A stretch of DNA of 64,000 nt from Mucilaginibacter roseus (GCF_021215455.1 NZ_JAJPWV010000006.1:219431-283430); one strand, 5' to 3'; shown: positions 53,579-62,174, numbered from the stretch's first letter. A program made the numbers and translations. Notes: generated by a model not told the origin, from the sequence alone.

Positions 53579-54838
53579 TTAGCTCAATTTCTCTAAAGCC
53601 GCTTTAATTCGCGGAATAGTCAGTTTAATATCCTCATTGGTAATTGTACCTACTGATGCACGGAACCAAGCCTCATCTTCACCTGTACCAAAGGCTGAAA
53701 ATGGCACTAATGCTATACCCGCGTTTTTAATCAGGTAGAAGTTTATGTCAGTAGCGGTTTCAAGCACCTTGCCATCCGGGGTAGTTTTACCCAAGTAGCC
53801 AACCTTTATAGTGAGGTAAATGGCGCCCATAGGCTCAATAGCATCAACACTAAAGCCCTCGCTTTTTAATTGCTGAAAACCTTGATATAAGCTGGTCAGG
53901 CTGGCTTGTACATTGCCTTTAATATCAGTAAGATAATTATCAACCGCAGTATTGTCGTCTAAGAAGTGGGCCATAGCCACCTGTTCAGCTTTTGGCGCCC
54001 AGGCACCCATGTGGCCAACAATGGCTTTCATGCTGTTTACAACGGCCGCCGGACCAAAGCCCCAGCCAACCCGCACACCCGTAGCAGCAAAGCATTTTGA
54101 GCCGCCGTCAACAAATATGGTATAGTCACGCAGCTCCGGTCGCAAGCTAACCGGGTTGTAGTGTTTGTGTTCGCCAAATGTGAGTTGAGAGTATATCTGA
54201 TCGTACAGCAGGTACAGCGGTTTTTCGCCCTCAGTACGGCTTTTGTTTTCTTCGATTACCATATCACAAATTTCCTCAAGCGCCTCTTTGCTGAACATGG
54301 TACCGGTAGGGTTTAGCGGCGAACAAAGGGCCAGCAAGGCAGCGCCTTTTATATGCGGACGAAGCTCCTCGGCCGTAGGCATAAAGTTATTTTCGGGCAG
54401 TGTAGCCAGCATCACGCCATCGGCGGTAAGCAAATCGCAATAGTGATTGTTGTTCCATGACGGGGTAGGGAACACTACCTTTTCGCCCGGATCAACAATG
54501 GCCAGGTAAATAGAATAGATCAACGGGCGCGATCCGCCGGAAATGATGATCTCATTTGCGGCAGCATATTCCAAACTATAACGCTCGCTCAAAAATTTTG
54601 ATACGCTTTGGCGCAAATCCAGCACGCCGTCAGCAGGCGGATAGTTGGTCTGATTATCGTTATAGGCCTCAACAATGCCTTGCTTCAGTTTTGCCGGTAT
54701 TGGATATATGTTTGAGTCGAAATCGCCAATGGTTAGGTTGGCGATGTTTTCGCCGCGGCGTTTAAGCTCGTTTATTTCAGCAGCAATTTTAATAATCTCA
54801 GATCCGCGCAGGTTTTGCGCTAATAACGATGCACTCAT
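53579..54838 (-). CDS. PLP-dependent class I/II aminotransferase
   Basis: The 419-residue enzyme has the fold-type I pattern: NLTIGDFDSNIYPIP, NYPPADGVLDLRQSV, VFPTPSWNNNHY, LCSPLNPTGTMFS, LLYDQIYSQL and the PLP lysine in FVDGGSKCFAATGVRVGW, with FRASVGTI near the end. Similar enzymes act on aspartate or aromatic amino acids; exact substrate is not clear. The ATG at 54838 fits the usual start. It is likely the first gene of an operon with the two unknown genes downstream. Confidence 0.92.
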   Translation of the reverse strand: MSASLLAQNLRGSEIIKIAAEINELKRRGENIANLTIGDFDSNIYPIPAKLKQGIVEAYNDNQTNYPPADGVLDLRQSVSKFLSERYSLEYAAANEIIISGGSRPLIYSIYLAIVDPGEKVVFPTPSWNNNHYCDLLTADGVMLATLPENNFMPTAEELRPHIKGAALLALCSPLNPTGTMFSKEALEEICDMVIEENKSRTEGEKPLYLLYDQIYSQLTFGEHKHYNPVSLRPELRDYTIFVDGGSKCFAATGVRVGWGFGPAAVVNSMKAIVGHMGAWAPKAEQVAMAHFLDDNTAVDNYLTDIKGNVQASLTSLYQGFQQLKSEGFSVDAIEPMGAIYLTIKVGYLGKTTPDGKVLETATDINFYLIKNAGIALVPFSAFGTGEDEAWFRASVGTITNEDIKLTIPRIKAALEKLS

Positions 54839-54876
54839 GGTATAATATTTATAAACGTGGTAAATATAAAGTAAAT

Positions 54877-54912
54877 AAAAAAGCGGCTGAGTATGAGGCA
54901 GCCGCTTTTTTT
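54877..54912 (-). terminator. Terminator after the desaturase
   Basis: AAAAAAGCGGCT (54877-54888) and AGCCGCTTTTTT (54900-54911) form a 12-bp stem, just 5 nt from the stop of the leftward desaturase gene, with T/A tracts on both sides. Confidence 0.85.
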
Positions 54913-54916
54913 ATGG

Positions 54917-55654
54917 TTAAGCCACTACGGGCTTTCGTAATCGTATTATCCGCACCCAGTGCATAAATTTCATAACCGGGTAAACAGGGTCAACCTCAAA
55001 CCATTTGGCCCCAAAGTTGGCTTTGTTGGGATGACGGTGGTGATTGTTTTGAAATAGCTCGCCCAGCATCAAAAAGTCAAACGGAGTTGAGTTTTTTGAT
55101 TTATCGCCATTATCAAAGTTTGAGTAACCGTATTTGTGGCCACACCAGTTAACTATAGCACCATGTATAGGCCCCATTAAAAAGTGGATAGGTAACAGCA
55201 AAAACATCCACCATGCGGTAGCAAAAGTGATGTAAAACCAGGTGTAAAAAGCGATGAACATCAGGCGCGAGGCATAGGTTGAACCCCACCTGTCAAGCAA
55301 AGTCCACTCCGGGCAATAGCCGTTAAAACGGTGCTCCGGTTGTTTAAGCCTCCTTACGTGTTCGCCATAGCTTTTTGAGGTGTAATACATCATCTGGAAT
55401 ACATCCCTGAAAAAATGCGGCGAATGCGGATCCTTTTCGGTATCGCTATAAGCATGGTGTTCGCGGTGCATCAAAGCATAAGCACGTGGGTTGAGGAACG
55501 ATGAGCCCTGGCATATAAATGTCAGGAAATGGAAAATGCGCTCATTGATTTTATGCGTGCTGAACATGCGGTGTGATGCATAGCGGTGCAAATAAAATGT
55601 TTGAAAGAAAAGCGACAAGAACCAGTGCGCTAAAAAGAAAATTAATATATACAC
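54917..55654 (-). CDS. Acyl-CoA/fatty acid desaturase, membrane diiron type
   Basis: The 245-residue membrane protein carries three histidine clusters: HRYASHRMF, HREHHAYS and NNHHRHPNKANFG, with WCGHKYGYS supplying another ligand. Four hydrophobic segments are arranged as in stearoyl-CoA desaturases (DesC type). It introduces a double bond, probably delta-9, in membrane lipids. The minus-strand -7 element TAACTTTG at 55690-55697 precedes it with a leader of about 32 nt. Confidence 0.92.
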   Translation of the reverse strand: MYILIFFLAHWFLSLFFQTFYLHRYASHRMFSTHKINERIFHFLTFICQGSSFLNPRAYALMHREHHAYSDTEKDPHSPHFFRDVFQMMYYTSKSYGEHVRRLKQPEHRFNGYCPEWTLLDRWGSTYASRLMFIAFYTWFYITFATAWWMFLLLPIHFLMGPIHGAIVNWCGHKYGYSNFDNGDKSKNSTPFDFLMLGELFQNNHHRHPNKANFGAKWFEVDPVYPVMKFMHWVRIIRLRKPVVA

Positions 55655-55689
55655 GTATAGTTATTATAAATGAACGGTTTAATATGCCG

Positions 55690-55697
55690 CAAAGTTA
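55690..55697 (-). promoter_or_regulatory. -7 element TAACTTTG of the desaturase gene
   Basis: Exact match to TAnnTTTG on the minus strand, 36 nt before the start codon; no clear -33 TTG at normal spacing. The rest of 55698-55875 holds nothing recognisable. Confidence 0.5.
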
Positions 55698-55875
55698 CGG
55701 TTTATAAGTTTTATAATTTAAGTAATTACCATTAATATTAACATATACCAGTGTGTTTTATTGTGAGGAGGTCATACGCTTACACTCATTTTGGGCAAAT
55801 TTCAATTATAACGGGATAGAATTCGTTTATAATAACGACCATTCTTATCATTAACTTTAGGAAAAACCTTAACTC

Positions 55876-56579
55876 ATGAAGAAAATTATTATCATGCTTG
55901 CAATCGCAACCACTTTGCTATCCTGTAAAAAGGATGTTGAACAGCAACAAAGTATTTCGGCAGAAGATCAAGTTCAACAGCTTATTAAAAAGTTTCCAAA
56001 TCTGACTCTTTTGCCCTTAAAATCTGGAAGCTTGAAGAAAGCTTTAAATAAAGGGCAATTACAATTGTTGGAGGACAGTTTAGCATCTTTTTCAAAAGCG
56101 CTCCTTGAATTAAAGGTTATGCCAGAGTCAAAAAAAATAAATTTCGTGAAGGAAACAAATGCCTATGGAGGCGCTTATTCCTGGACAGGAATACAAAATG
56201 TCGGTTCAGCCAGTACAGGTCTTATAAGATTAACTATTTTGCCACTTTGTATTATACCACAAATTACATTTATGGAACAGGAGTAAATAAATTTACATCA
56301 GTAAGTGACATGAAATCAATGGCTCCGACAACATCATATACGTTCGCGAACGGCTTATTTGCTCAAGACGTCTATACTTGGTCATATACAGCTGCAAGTT
56401 CAGGCAGCGGTTTTTCCGCGGATAAGTCATTCGTTAATTTAACATTTGCTGGTATGGTATCAGTTAATCATTCGTTTAAAGTAGCTGGACAAACTTATCC
56501 AGTAACTGGAACATCAGAACCTGCAACATTAAACGAGACGGTTTCCGCTTCATCGCTCCCGGGCGTCATTCCGGAATAA
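55876..56579 (+). pseudogene. Lipoprotein gene split by a single-base frameshift
   Basis: The first frame starts MKKIIIMLAIATTLLSC, a lipoprotein signal, and runs to AYSWTGIQNVGSASTG before reading a non-homologous-looking tail (LIRLTILPLCIIPQ) to 56286. The +2 frame is open through the same stretch and continues SYKINYFATLYYTTNYIYGTG to 56579 in the style of a secreted beta-rich protein. Adding one T between 56220 and 56221 (GGT CTT to GGT TCT) joins them smoothly. Two alternatives remain: a genuine mutation or a sequencing error. Function unknown. The region is AT-rich compared with its surroundings. Confidence 0.65.
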
Positions 56580-56590
56580 CCCAATATGAG

Positions 56591-57016
56591 ATGAATAAAC
56601 GCAGTTATTATCTGATTGTCTTAGTGATGATCTCTGCCTGTAGTCCGTCGATCGAAAAAAAGTATCTTTTTGTGAGGCAAAATATAATCAGGATAACAAA
56701 ACAGTTCGATCAACATGTTTCTCGACCAGAGCTATTAAGTATTAAAATGCCGGATTCACTAAGGGAAGCATACGATACTGTTAGCATCAAAGAGTTAAAG
56801 AAACAGTTATCGATCATCGAACGTAATCTTGCACTAATGCCTGACTCTATTACTTTTAAAAAAGAAGTCATCAGAGATGAAAAAGGTATGATCAAATCCA
56901 TGTCTATGGTTCCTGATATGAATGAGGTATTCATCTATAACAAAAACAAGATAAAGTATATCCGCAAGCATCATCTCGATACTTCCAAGGTTAAGCTCAT
57001 CGAAAAAAACCAGTAA
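56591..57016 (+). CDS. Small lipoprotein of unknown function
   Basis: The 141-residue protein begins MNKRSYYLIVLVMISAC (lipobox ISAC), then a charged, helical mature part (NIIRITKQFDQHVSRPE, VSIKELKKQLSIIERNLALMP). It starts 11 nt after the split lipoprotein gene and is probably co-transcribed. No known domain. Like its neighbour it is AT-rich, which may reflect acquisition. Its stop codon lies inside the long terminator hairpin. Confidence 0.7.
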   Translation: MNKRSYYLIVLVMISACSPSIEKKYLFVRQNIIRITKQFDQHVSRPELLSIKMPDSLREAYDTVSIKELKKQLSIIERNLALMPDSITFKKEVIRDEKGMIKSMSMVPDMNEVFIYNKNKIKYIRKHHLDTSKVKLIEKNQ

Positions 57017-57050
57017 AGCCTTTGATTATTATCAAAGGCTTTACTGGTTT
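57007..57050. terminator. Long perfect bidirectional terminator
   Basis: AAACCAGTAAAGCCTTTGAT (57007-57026) and its exact complement (57031-57050) form a 20-bp stem with loop TATT. It overlaps the ends of both convergent genes: the lipoprotein's TAA lies in the left arm, and the PA2169-like gene ends at 57049. Confidence 0.85.
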
Positions 57051-57504
57051 ACGCAATGCTATCACGCAGGGCCTTAATTTTATCGTGCCCCTCGTTTATT
57101 TTTTGTTGCTGTTGCAATAATGTGGTGCGTACATCTTCGGGTAAATTACTGTCAGCCAACGCATCCTGATAAGCTTTTTTGATGGCATCCTCGCCGCGTT
57201 CGCATTCCTGTAAAATACTCTTACGGTCGTGCCCGCTAAAGGTGGCCTTAACGTTAAGCCAGGTGCGGTGCAGCGTACCGGTTACACTATTGCCCGATTC
57301 GGGCGTTTCTCCATGCAGCGCAACCGCGGCCATCAGCTCCTGCGCGTTGCCGCGGCTATCATGGGCGAACAAGGTAAACAGGTTACGCAAGTCCAGATCC
57401 TCAGCACTGAGTTCGGTACTGGCGCGTTCAAAGCCGTCAATACGGTCGTTATTGATTTTTATCAGATCGTTGAGTATTTCAACTGCGTTTTCTGTAGTTG
57501 CCAT
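57049..57504 (-). CDS. PA2169/DUF2383-family four-helix-bundle protein
   Basis: The 151-residue protein starts at ATG 57504 (MATTENAVEILNDLIKINNDRIDGFERA), the usual opening; upstream in-frame codons add a non-conserved segment. The helices and the segments RNLFTLFAHDSRGNAQEL and HRTWLNVKATFSGHDRKSILQECERGED are characteristic of this ferritin-like family, often induced by stress. No metal site has been demonstrated for it. Confidence 0.9.
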   Translation of the reverse strand: MATTENAVEILNDLIKINNDRIDGFERASTELSAEDLDLRNLFTLFAHDSRGNAQELMAAVALHGETPESGNSVTGTLHRTWLNVKATFSGHDRKSILQECERGEDAIKKAYQDALADSNLPEDVRTTLLQQQQKINEGHDKIKALRDSIA

Positions 57505-57591
57505 TATGTTTAATTTAAAGTATATCACTATAAGTTAAATTAATAACCTATAGCGATATGCTTTGTTTTAAACATTGGGGTTAATCAATCA

Positions 57592-59547
57592 CTAAAATTC
57601 AGGTGATACAATGTTGTCAACATCGGCTGTTGTATCAATGCCCGCCTTCGCTTGTTCGGCAAGTATCTTTTTTAGTTTTTGCTGATAAGCATCGCTCTTT
57701 AGGTAGTTCTGAAGTTTTAATGTGGCCTTTTTCATTTCCTCCTGATGCAACTTCAGCTCGCGGTTATTTTGATAGGCTTGCAGCTTTTGGCTCAGTAAGC
57801 GCATGTTATCTTGCTTTAAGCCGAGGCTTTTTAAGCCGTATGCTTTATGCAGGCTATCGCTCACCGCACGCATCGCATTCTGCACTTTTTTATAGCTTTC
57901 GCTTTCGTAGTATTGATGCAGTTTCAGGCTTAGTTCGTGCAATTGGTTTGTTTGCTCTTTAATTTTAGTTGAGTTGCTTAAGGCTGTTATTTTGTTACTT
58001 AGCTCATCAACCTTTTTAGCTTGCTGCTCAAACGCATCGCTGGCGGGTTTAAGTTTGCCAAGCTTTGCTCCCTCAATATCTAAGTTCTTCTGCAGGGTTT
58101 TAAACTCTGCACTGTTATAATAGCTGTCAATAAATTTGCTCAGGCTTTCAATCTCGTTGTTAAGCTTAGCTAATTCCGGGTTATTGCTCAGGCTTTCCAG
58201 TTCCTCAGCAACTTTTTCCTGTCTGTTGGTTAAAGCTTTCAATTCCGGACTATTATAATAAGCATCAAGCGCTTCGCCGTTTTTTTCCAGTTCGGTGGTT
58301 AGGTTTCTAAACTCGCCACTTTCGTAAAATTTGCTTATAAATGCACTGTGTTTATCTATCTCGGCACCCAATCGTTCTAACTCTGGGTCGTTGCTAACAA
58401 CTACGTTTCTACCATTAACGCGTACTATGCTTTTTTTAGCTGCAACATCGGGTTTAGTTTTTGCCACGCGCTTTTTAGCGGGTACGGTATCGCCCAATAG
58501 CTGCTGCACAAATTCCGGTTTTTCGGTGTTTACAATCAGGGTTTTGTTTTTTATCTGCGGGTTAAACCAGGCTATGCTGCCCAGGCTAAAGGTAAACAGT
58601 AACAGGGCAGCCAGGGTATGCCTTACGTTTATGGTTAACTTTTTTGTTGTCATGATACGTTCTATTCGGTTAAGTAATAAGTGTTTTTTGCCGGTGGCCG
58701 CGAGTGCCAGCTGCAGGTTATTTTGTTTTTGTTGTTCGAGTTTTAAAAGCGCGCGGGCGTACACGAGCGGCTCGCCGGTTATAGCTACTACTTCATCGTC
58801 ACAACAGTTTTCGCGTTCGATATTAATGCCGCGGTTAATCAGCATCGTAAACGGATTATAGAAGAGTACCACGCTTATTATCTGTTGGATCATATTCAGC
58901 AGGTAGTCGTTACGTTTAATATGCGCCAGTTCATGCAGTAGTATGGCTTCAACCTCTGCGGCCGACAGGTTTGCCGACAAGCTTACCGGCAGCAGTATAA
59001 TGGGTTTTAAGTAACCAATGGTACCGGGTACATCAATCAGTTCGCTAAAGTATACGCCTGCCTTTTTTGTGAGCTTTAAGGCCGAGCTTAGCTGCTCAAC
59101 AGTTTGATTGTATGTGGATGTTCTATCAAGCGAACGTTTTACCTGGCTGATGTGATTCCAGGCGAGAAATAGTTTCAGCGAATTAAAGAGCAAACCTGCT
59201 ATGTAGATCACCGCGATGTAAGGCAGATACCGGTCAAGGGCGTATTGGTATTGCCGGTACGATTGCTCGGATATATTCAGATATTTAGGCAGGTAAGGTA
59301 TAGCCCCGCCAGCCGGCGCGGCCGCTTGCCAGTTAACCAGGGTTGCTTCGTTAATCAATGTCAGTACAAACCAACCCGCCATGAGCAACAATGCGCCAAA
59401 ACTCAGGTTATGTTTGGCGGCCGATTTTAATTTGGGCAGCAACGCCAGCGTAAACTGAAGCACCAGGTAAATAAGCAAGCCCTGCCATAACGAATGGATA
59501 ACGGTTACACCTAAAATCTGGCTGATGTTTTGAACAATGGTTTCCAT
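57592..59547 (-). CDS. M56 family BlaR1-like metalloprotease with a long 23-residue-repeat tail
   Basis: The 651-residue protein has transmembrane segments near 15-40, 48-66, 108-128 and 310-328. The zinc motif HELAH is at 205-209 with ERENCCDDE downstream as third-ligand region. After the last membrane helix (from about 340) a linker leads to eleven consecutive units of a 23-residue repeat (384-637; one unit is 24) with pattern aromatic-Tyr-Asn/Glu-Ser-x-Glu-Leu/Phe-x-x-Leu, helical and presumably periplasmic. It lacks the penicillin-binding domain of true BlaR1. It is 6 nt downstream of its BlaI partner. Confidence 0.9.
   Translation of the reverse strand: METIVQNISQILGVTVIHSLWQGLLIYLVLQFTLALLPKLKSAAKHNLSFGALLLMAGWFVLTLINEATLVNWQAAAPAGGAIPYLPKYLNISEQSYRQYQYALDRYLPYIAVIYIAGLLFNSLKLFLAWNHISQVKRSLDRTSTYNQTVEQLSSALKLTKKAGVYFSELIDVPGTIGYLKPIILLPVSLSANLSAAEVEAILLHELAHIKRNDYLLNMIQQIISVVLFYNPFTMLINRGINIERENCCDDEVVAITGEPLVYARALLKLEQQKQNNLQLALAATGKKHLLLNRIERIMTTKKLTINVRHTLAALLLFTFSLGSIAWFNPQIKNKTLIVNTEKPEFVQQLLGDTVPAKKRVAKTKPDVAAKKSIVRVNGRNVVVSNDPELERLGAEIDKHSAFISKFYESGEFRNLTTELEKNGEALDAYYNSPELKALTNRQEKVAEELESLSNNPELAKLNNEIESLSKFIDSYYNSAEFKTLQKNLDIEGAKLGKLKPASDAFEQQAKKVDELSNKITALSNSTKIKEQTNQLHELSLKLHQYYESESYKKVQNAMRAVSDSLHKAYGLKSLGLKQDNMRLLSQKLQAYQNNRELKLHQEEMKKATLKLQNYLKSDAYQQKLKKILAEQAKAGIDTTADVDNIVSPEF
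57637..58398 (-). repeat. Coding repeat: eleven 23-codon units in the M56 gene
   Basis: Unit starts are residues 384, 407, 430, 453, 476, 499 (24 long), 523, 546, 569, 592 and 615. Examples: YYNSPELKALTNRQ (430), LSNNPELAKLNNEI (453), YYNSAEFKTLQKNL (476), YYESESYKKVQNAM (546). The DNA has diverged, so the repeat is old and kept at protein level. Confidence 0.85.
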
Positions 59548-59553
59548 AGCGGC

Positions 59554-59931
59554 TTATTGTTTATTTTCAAACTGATCGAGATATTTCTTTATAGCGTCAA
59601 TTTCCTCTTTCGAGGTTTTGTGCTGGCCAAGTGCCTGCATTACTAAATCAGACGCAGAACCGCTGTACACCGTTGCAATGAATTTATCTAAAGCGGTTTT
59701 TTGCGCATCCTCGCGAGTGATAGCGGCTTTATACAGATGAGTTTTTGATGATGTATCGCGCGATACCAAACCTTTTTCATGCATAATCTGCATCAGCTTT
59801 AAGGTTGTGGTATAACCAGCATCTTTGTTTTTTGAAAGTTCGTCGTGCACATCGCGAACGGTGCATTCGCCTTTTGCCCACATCACCTGTAAAATTTCAA
59901 GTTCGCTTTCAGTTGGTTTTACGTCACTCAT
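59554..59931 (-). CDS. BlaI/MecI/CopY-family transcriptional repressor (paralogue 2)
   Basis: The 125-residue winged-helix protein opens MSDVKPTESELEILQVMWAKGECTVRDV, with the recognition region AGYTTTLKLMQIMHEKGLVSRD. Compared with paralogue 1 the recognition residues differ (AGYTTTLKLMQIM against PAYNTVSTIIRIL), in line with the different operator letters in front of the two operons. It begins 9 nt downstream of the operator pair at 59940-59979 and is followed by its M56 partner. Confidence 0.93.
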   Translation of the reverse strand: MSDVKPTESELEILQVMWAKGECTVRDVHDELSKNKDAGYTTTLKLMQIMHEKGLVSRDTSSKTHLYKAAITREDAQKTALDKFIATVYSGSASDLVMQALGQHKTSKEEIDAIKKYLDQFENKQ

Positions 59932-59939
59932 GTCTTATC

Positions 59940-59955
59940 TACGATTTTCTTCGTA
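59940..59955. promoter_or_regulatory. Palindromic BlaI-type operator, second system, copy 1
   Basis: TACGATTTTCTTCGTA: arms TACGA/TCGTA are exact complements around 6 nt. It lies directly before the blaI-like start codon. Confidence 0.68.
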
Positions 59956-59963
59956 CAAATATC

Positions 59964-59979
59964 TACGATGATTTTCGTA
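59964..59979. promoter_or_regulatory. Palindromic BlaI-type operator, second system, copy 2
   Basis: TACGATGATTTTCGTA has the same arms and spacer length as copy 1; the centres are 24 bp apart. The promoter itself is uncertain; a weak -7 match (TTTATTTG, minus strand, 59994-60001) would place both operators in the leader. Confidence 0.68.
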
Positions 59980-60020
59980 AATGCAAATTTTTGCAAATAA
60001 AATATTTTAAAAAGTGAAGA

Positions 60021-60911
60021 TTATTTTAGCGCGTCGTACTTTAACCCATTTGAGGGATCAGTTTGCATAAGCAGGTTGTAGGCGGCGGTGCGTTCCTGTT
60101 GCGGTGCTTTACTGTAGATGGATACCAGCTCATTACTCTTGGTGGTATAAAACACCACCGGCAACATAGAGCCTAATCGTTTACGGTCAACCGAGGCAAG
60201 GGTGGGCAACAGGGCATTAATGTTTTGCCTTCCTTTTACCACATTATCCGCCATAAGGTCGAGCCCGTTGCGGTGGTAATCGTACATAAAATTGCGTAGA
60301 TTGATATACAGGCGGTTATTCAGGTTTTCAGAGAGCCAGTAGCGGTTCAGGTTACTGTCAAACGCTTTCCACCCTCTAAACGATGCCGTTTGCGCATTTA
60401 CCACTATATTTTGTGCGGCTGCAAAAAACGGCGTTCCGCCCAGTCGCGAAAAGCTGTCATAGTCCATTCCTACAATTACGTAGGCATAAAAGGCCATTAC
60501 GGCACTCAAATTGCCCTGAAAGTTTTGGTCGGTATAATCAATAGTTTGCCCTTCGGTATAGCTGAAATCAAACTCACGGTCGTTGATGTTTAGCAGCGTA
60601 GTAGTATATGCCGAGTTATACACCGGCCGAGAAGCCTGCACTTGCAGTTCCCCACTGAAATTGCTTGCACCATCCCAGGCGGTAACATTCAGGGTAAACG
60701 TACAATCAATACGTTCCTGTGGCAATATTGCGTCGGGCGTCCATTTGCGGCCATTCAAAAAATCGCGCATGGCGGTTTCCAGCACGTCGAAAATACGCTT
60801 GTTGGTAACCTGTATAGTTGGGGTAAGCACCTGTACACGGGCGTTTAAGTCCTGGGCGTGGGCTGTGATGCTTAAGCCCACCAATAATAATATGTACAGG
60901 TATTGCTTCAT
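60021..60911 (-). CDS. porD: DUF4835 family protein, type IX secretion component PorD-like
   Basis: The 296-residue protein has a signal peptide (LYILLLVGLSITAHAQDLNARVQV) and the conserved segments FLNGRKWTPDAILPQERIDC, FSGELQVQASRPVYNSAYTTTLLN and NLSAVMAFYAYVIVGMDYDSFSRLGG, all diagnostic of DUF4835. The family has been linked to the type IX secretion system as PorD. Its ATG overlaps the stop of coaBC by one base, so translation is coupled. Downstream, where recN commonly follows in relatives, lies the second BlaI/M56 pair. Confidence 0.88.
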   Translation of the reverse strand: MKQYLYILLLVGLSITAHAQDLNARVQVLTPTIQVTNKRIFDVLETAMRDFLNGRKWTPDAILPQERIDCTFTLNVTAWDGASNFSGELQVQASRPVYNSAYTTTLLNINDREFDFSYTEGQTIDYTDQNFQGNLSAVMAFYAYVIVGMDYDSFSRLGGTPFFAAAQNIVVNAQTASFRGWKAFDSNLNRYWLSENLNNRLYINLRNFMYDYHRNGLDLMADNVVKGRQNINALLPTLASVDRKRLGSMLPVVFYTTKSNELVSIYSKAPQQERTAAYNLLMQTDPSNGLKYDALK

Positions 60912-62113
60912 TAACGGTTTAGCAGCTCAATCAGTTTATTGCTTATATCAGCGGCTACTTCAGCTTTGCTTTTCAAATCAAAAACACTTTTATTAAGTTG
61001 CCTGTCAATCATGGTTATTTTGTTGGTATCGCCTTTAAAACCTGCGCCGTTGTCGTTCAGTGAATTTAATATAATCAGATCAAGGTTCTTTTTATTCAAC
61101 TTGTCAATGGCGTACTGCTCTTCGTTTTCCGTTTCAAGGGCAAAGCCGATCAATACCTGGTTTGTACGTTTTATTTCGCCAAGGGTTTTTAATATATCAG
61201 TAGTTTTTTTCAGGTCGATATTCAGTGAAGACTCCTGTTTCTTAATTTTTTGAGACGCTACTTCAACCGGTGTATAATCAGCAACGGCGGCACTCATTAC
61301 ACAGGCGTCAGCATCCGGAAAGGCCGTAAGGCAGGCATCCAACATCTCATTAGCCGAGGTAACATCTATCCTGTAAATATAGCGGTTTGTAGCTTTTTGC
61401 GCGGTAGGTCCTGCTACAAGCGTAACCTCTGCACCCAGGTCGGCCAGTCGGTCAGCAATGGCAAAGCCCATTTTGCCGGATGAATGGTTACCAATAAAGC
61501 GCACCGGATCTATCGCCTCATAAGTAGGCCCGGCGGTTACCAGTACTTTTTTACCGGCAAGCGGCAGGTTCTTATTTAGTTCGTTCTGTAACAATTCAAC
61601 TATCTCTTCCGGCTCAGCCATACGGCCTTGCCCATAAAGTCCGCTGGCGAGTTCGCCCGTGCCCGCAGGTATCAGTATATTACCGTAAGCTTTTAACGTG
61701 TTCAAATTATTAAGCGTAGCCGCATGTTTAAACATATCCAGATCCATAGCCGGGGCAAAGTAAACCGGGCATTTGGCCGAAAGGTACACGGCCATCAGCA
61801 AATTATCGCAAAGCCCATTAGCCATTTTTGCTAAGGTGTTAGCCGTAGCGGGCGCTATCAGCATCATATCCGCCCAAAGCCCCAGGCTGACGTGGTTGTC
61901 CCACTCGCCGCTTTCGGCATCAAAGTATTTTATATGTACCGGATTTTTTGAAAGGGTGGAAAGGGTAAGCGGCGTAATAAAGTTTGCAGCGTCAGGCGTC
62001 ATCACTACCTGCACATTGGCTCCGGCTTTAACCAGCAGGCGCACCAGCAGAGCCGATTTGTAAGCGGCAATACTTCCGCATACGCCAACAATAATGTTTT
62101 TATCTTTAAGCAT
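60911..62113 (-). CDS. coaBC: Bifunctional phosphopantothenoylcysteine decarboxylase / phosphopantothenate-cysteine ligase
   Basis: The 400-residue enzyme catalyses two steps of coenzyme A synthesis. The CoaC half (1-190) starts KNIIVGVCGSIAAYKSALLVR and has PATANTLAKMANGLCDNL; the CoaB half has VLVTAGPTYEAIDPVRFIGN, HSSGKMGFAIA, VMSAAVADYTPVE and VLIGFALETEN. The ATG at 62113 was chosen; an in-frame start at 62137 lacks the conserved context. It has its own -7 element (TATCTTTG at 62167-62174) after the rpoZ terminator. Confidence 0.97.
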   Translation of the reverse strand: MLKDKNIIVGVCGSIAAYKSALLVRLLVKAGANVQVVMTPDAANFITPLTLSTLSKNPVHIKYFDAESGEWDNHVSLGLWADMMLIAPATANTLAKMANGLCDNLLMAVYLSAKCPVYFAPAMDLDMFKHAATLNNLNTLKAYGNILIPAGTGELASGLYGQGRMAEPEEIVELLQNELNKNLPLAGKKVLVTAGPTYEAIDPVRFIGNHSSGKMGFAIADRLADLGAEVTLVAGPTAQKATNRYIYRIDVTSANEMLDACLTAFPDADACVMSAAVADYTPVEVASQKIKKQESSLNIDLKKTTDILKTLGEIKRTNQVLIGFALETENEEQYAIDKLNKKNLDLIILNSLNDNGAGFKGDTNKITMIDRQLNKSVFDLKSKAEVAADISNKLIELLNR

Positions 62114-62166
62114 GTATTTATAACATGTTCTGCGCAAATATTTAATTCAGGCAGAACGGTATGCTG

Positions 62167-62174
62167 CAAAGATA
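62167..62174 (-). promoter_or_regulatory. -7 element TATCTTTG of coaBC-porD
   Basis: Exact TAnnTTTG on the minus strand; start near 62163 leaves a leader of about 50 nt. No -33 TTG at 19-21 nt. Confidence 0.5.

Noticed and set aside
56247..56579. Separate 110-codon gene starting at TTG 56247
   Set aside because: It begins mid-strand without a signal or start context and fits better as the C-terminal part of the frameshifted lipoprotein.
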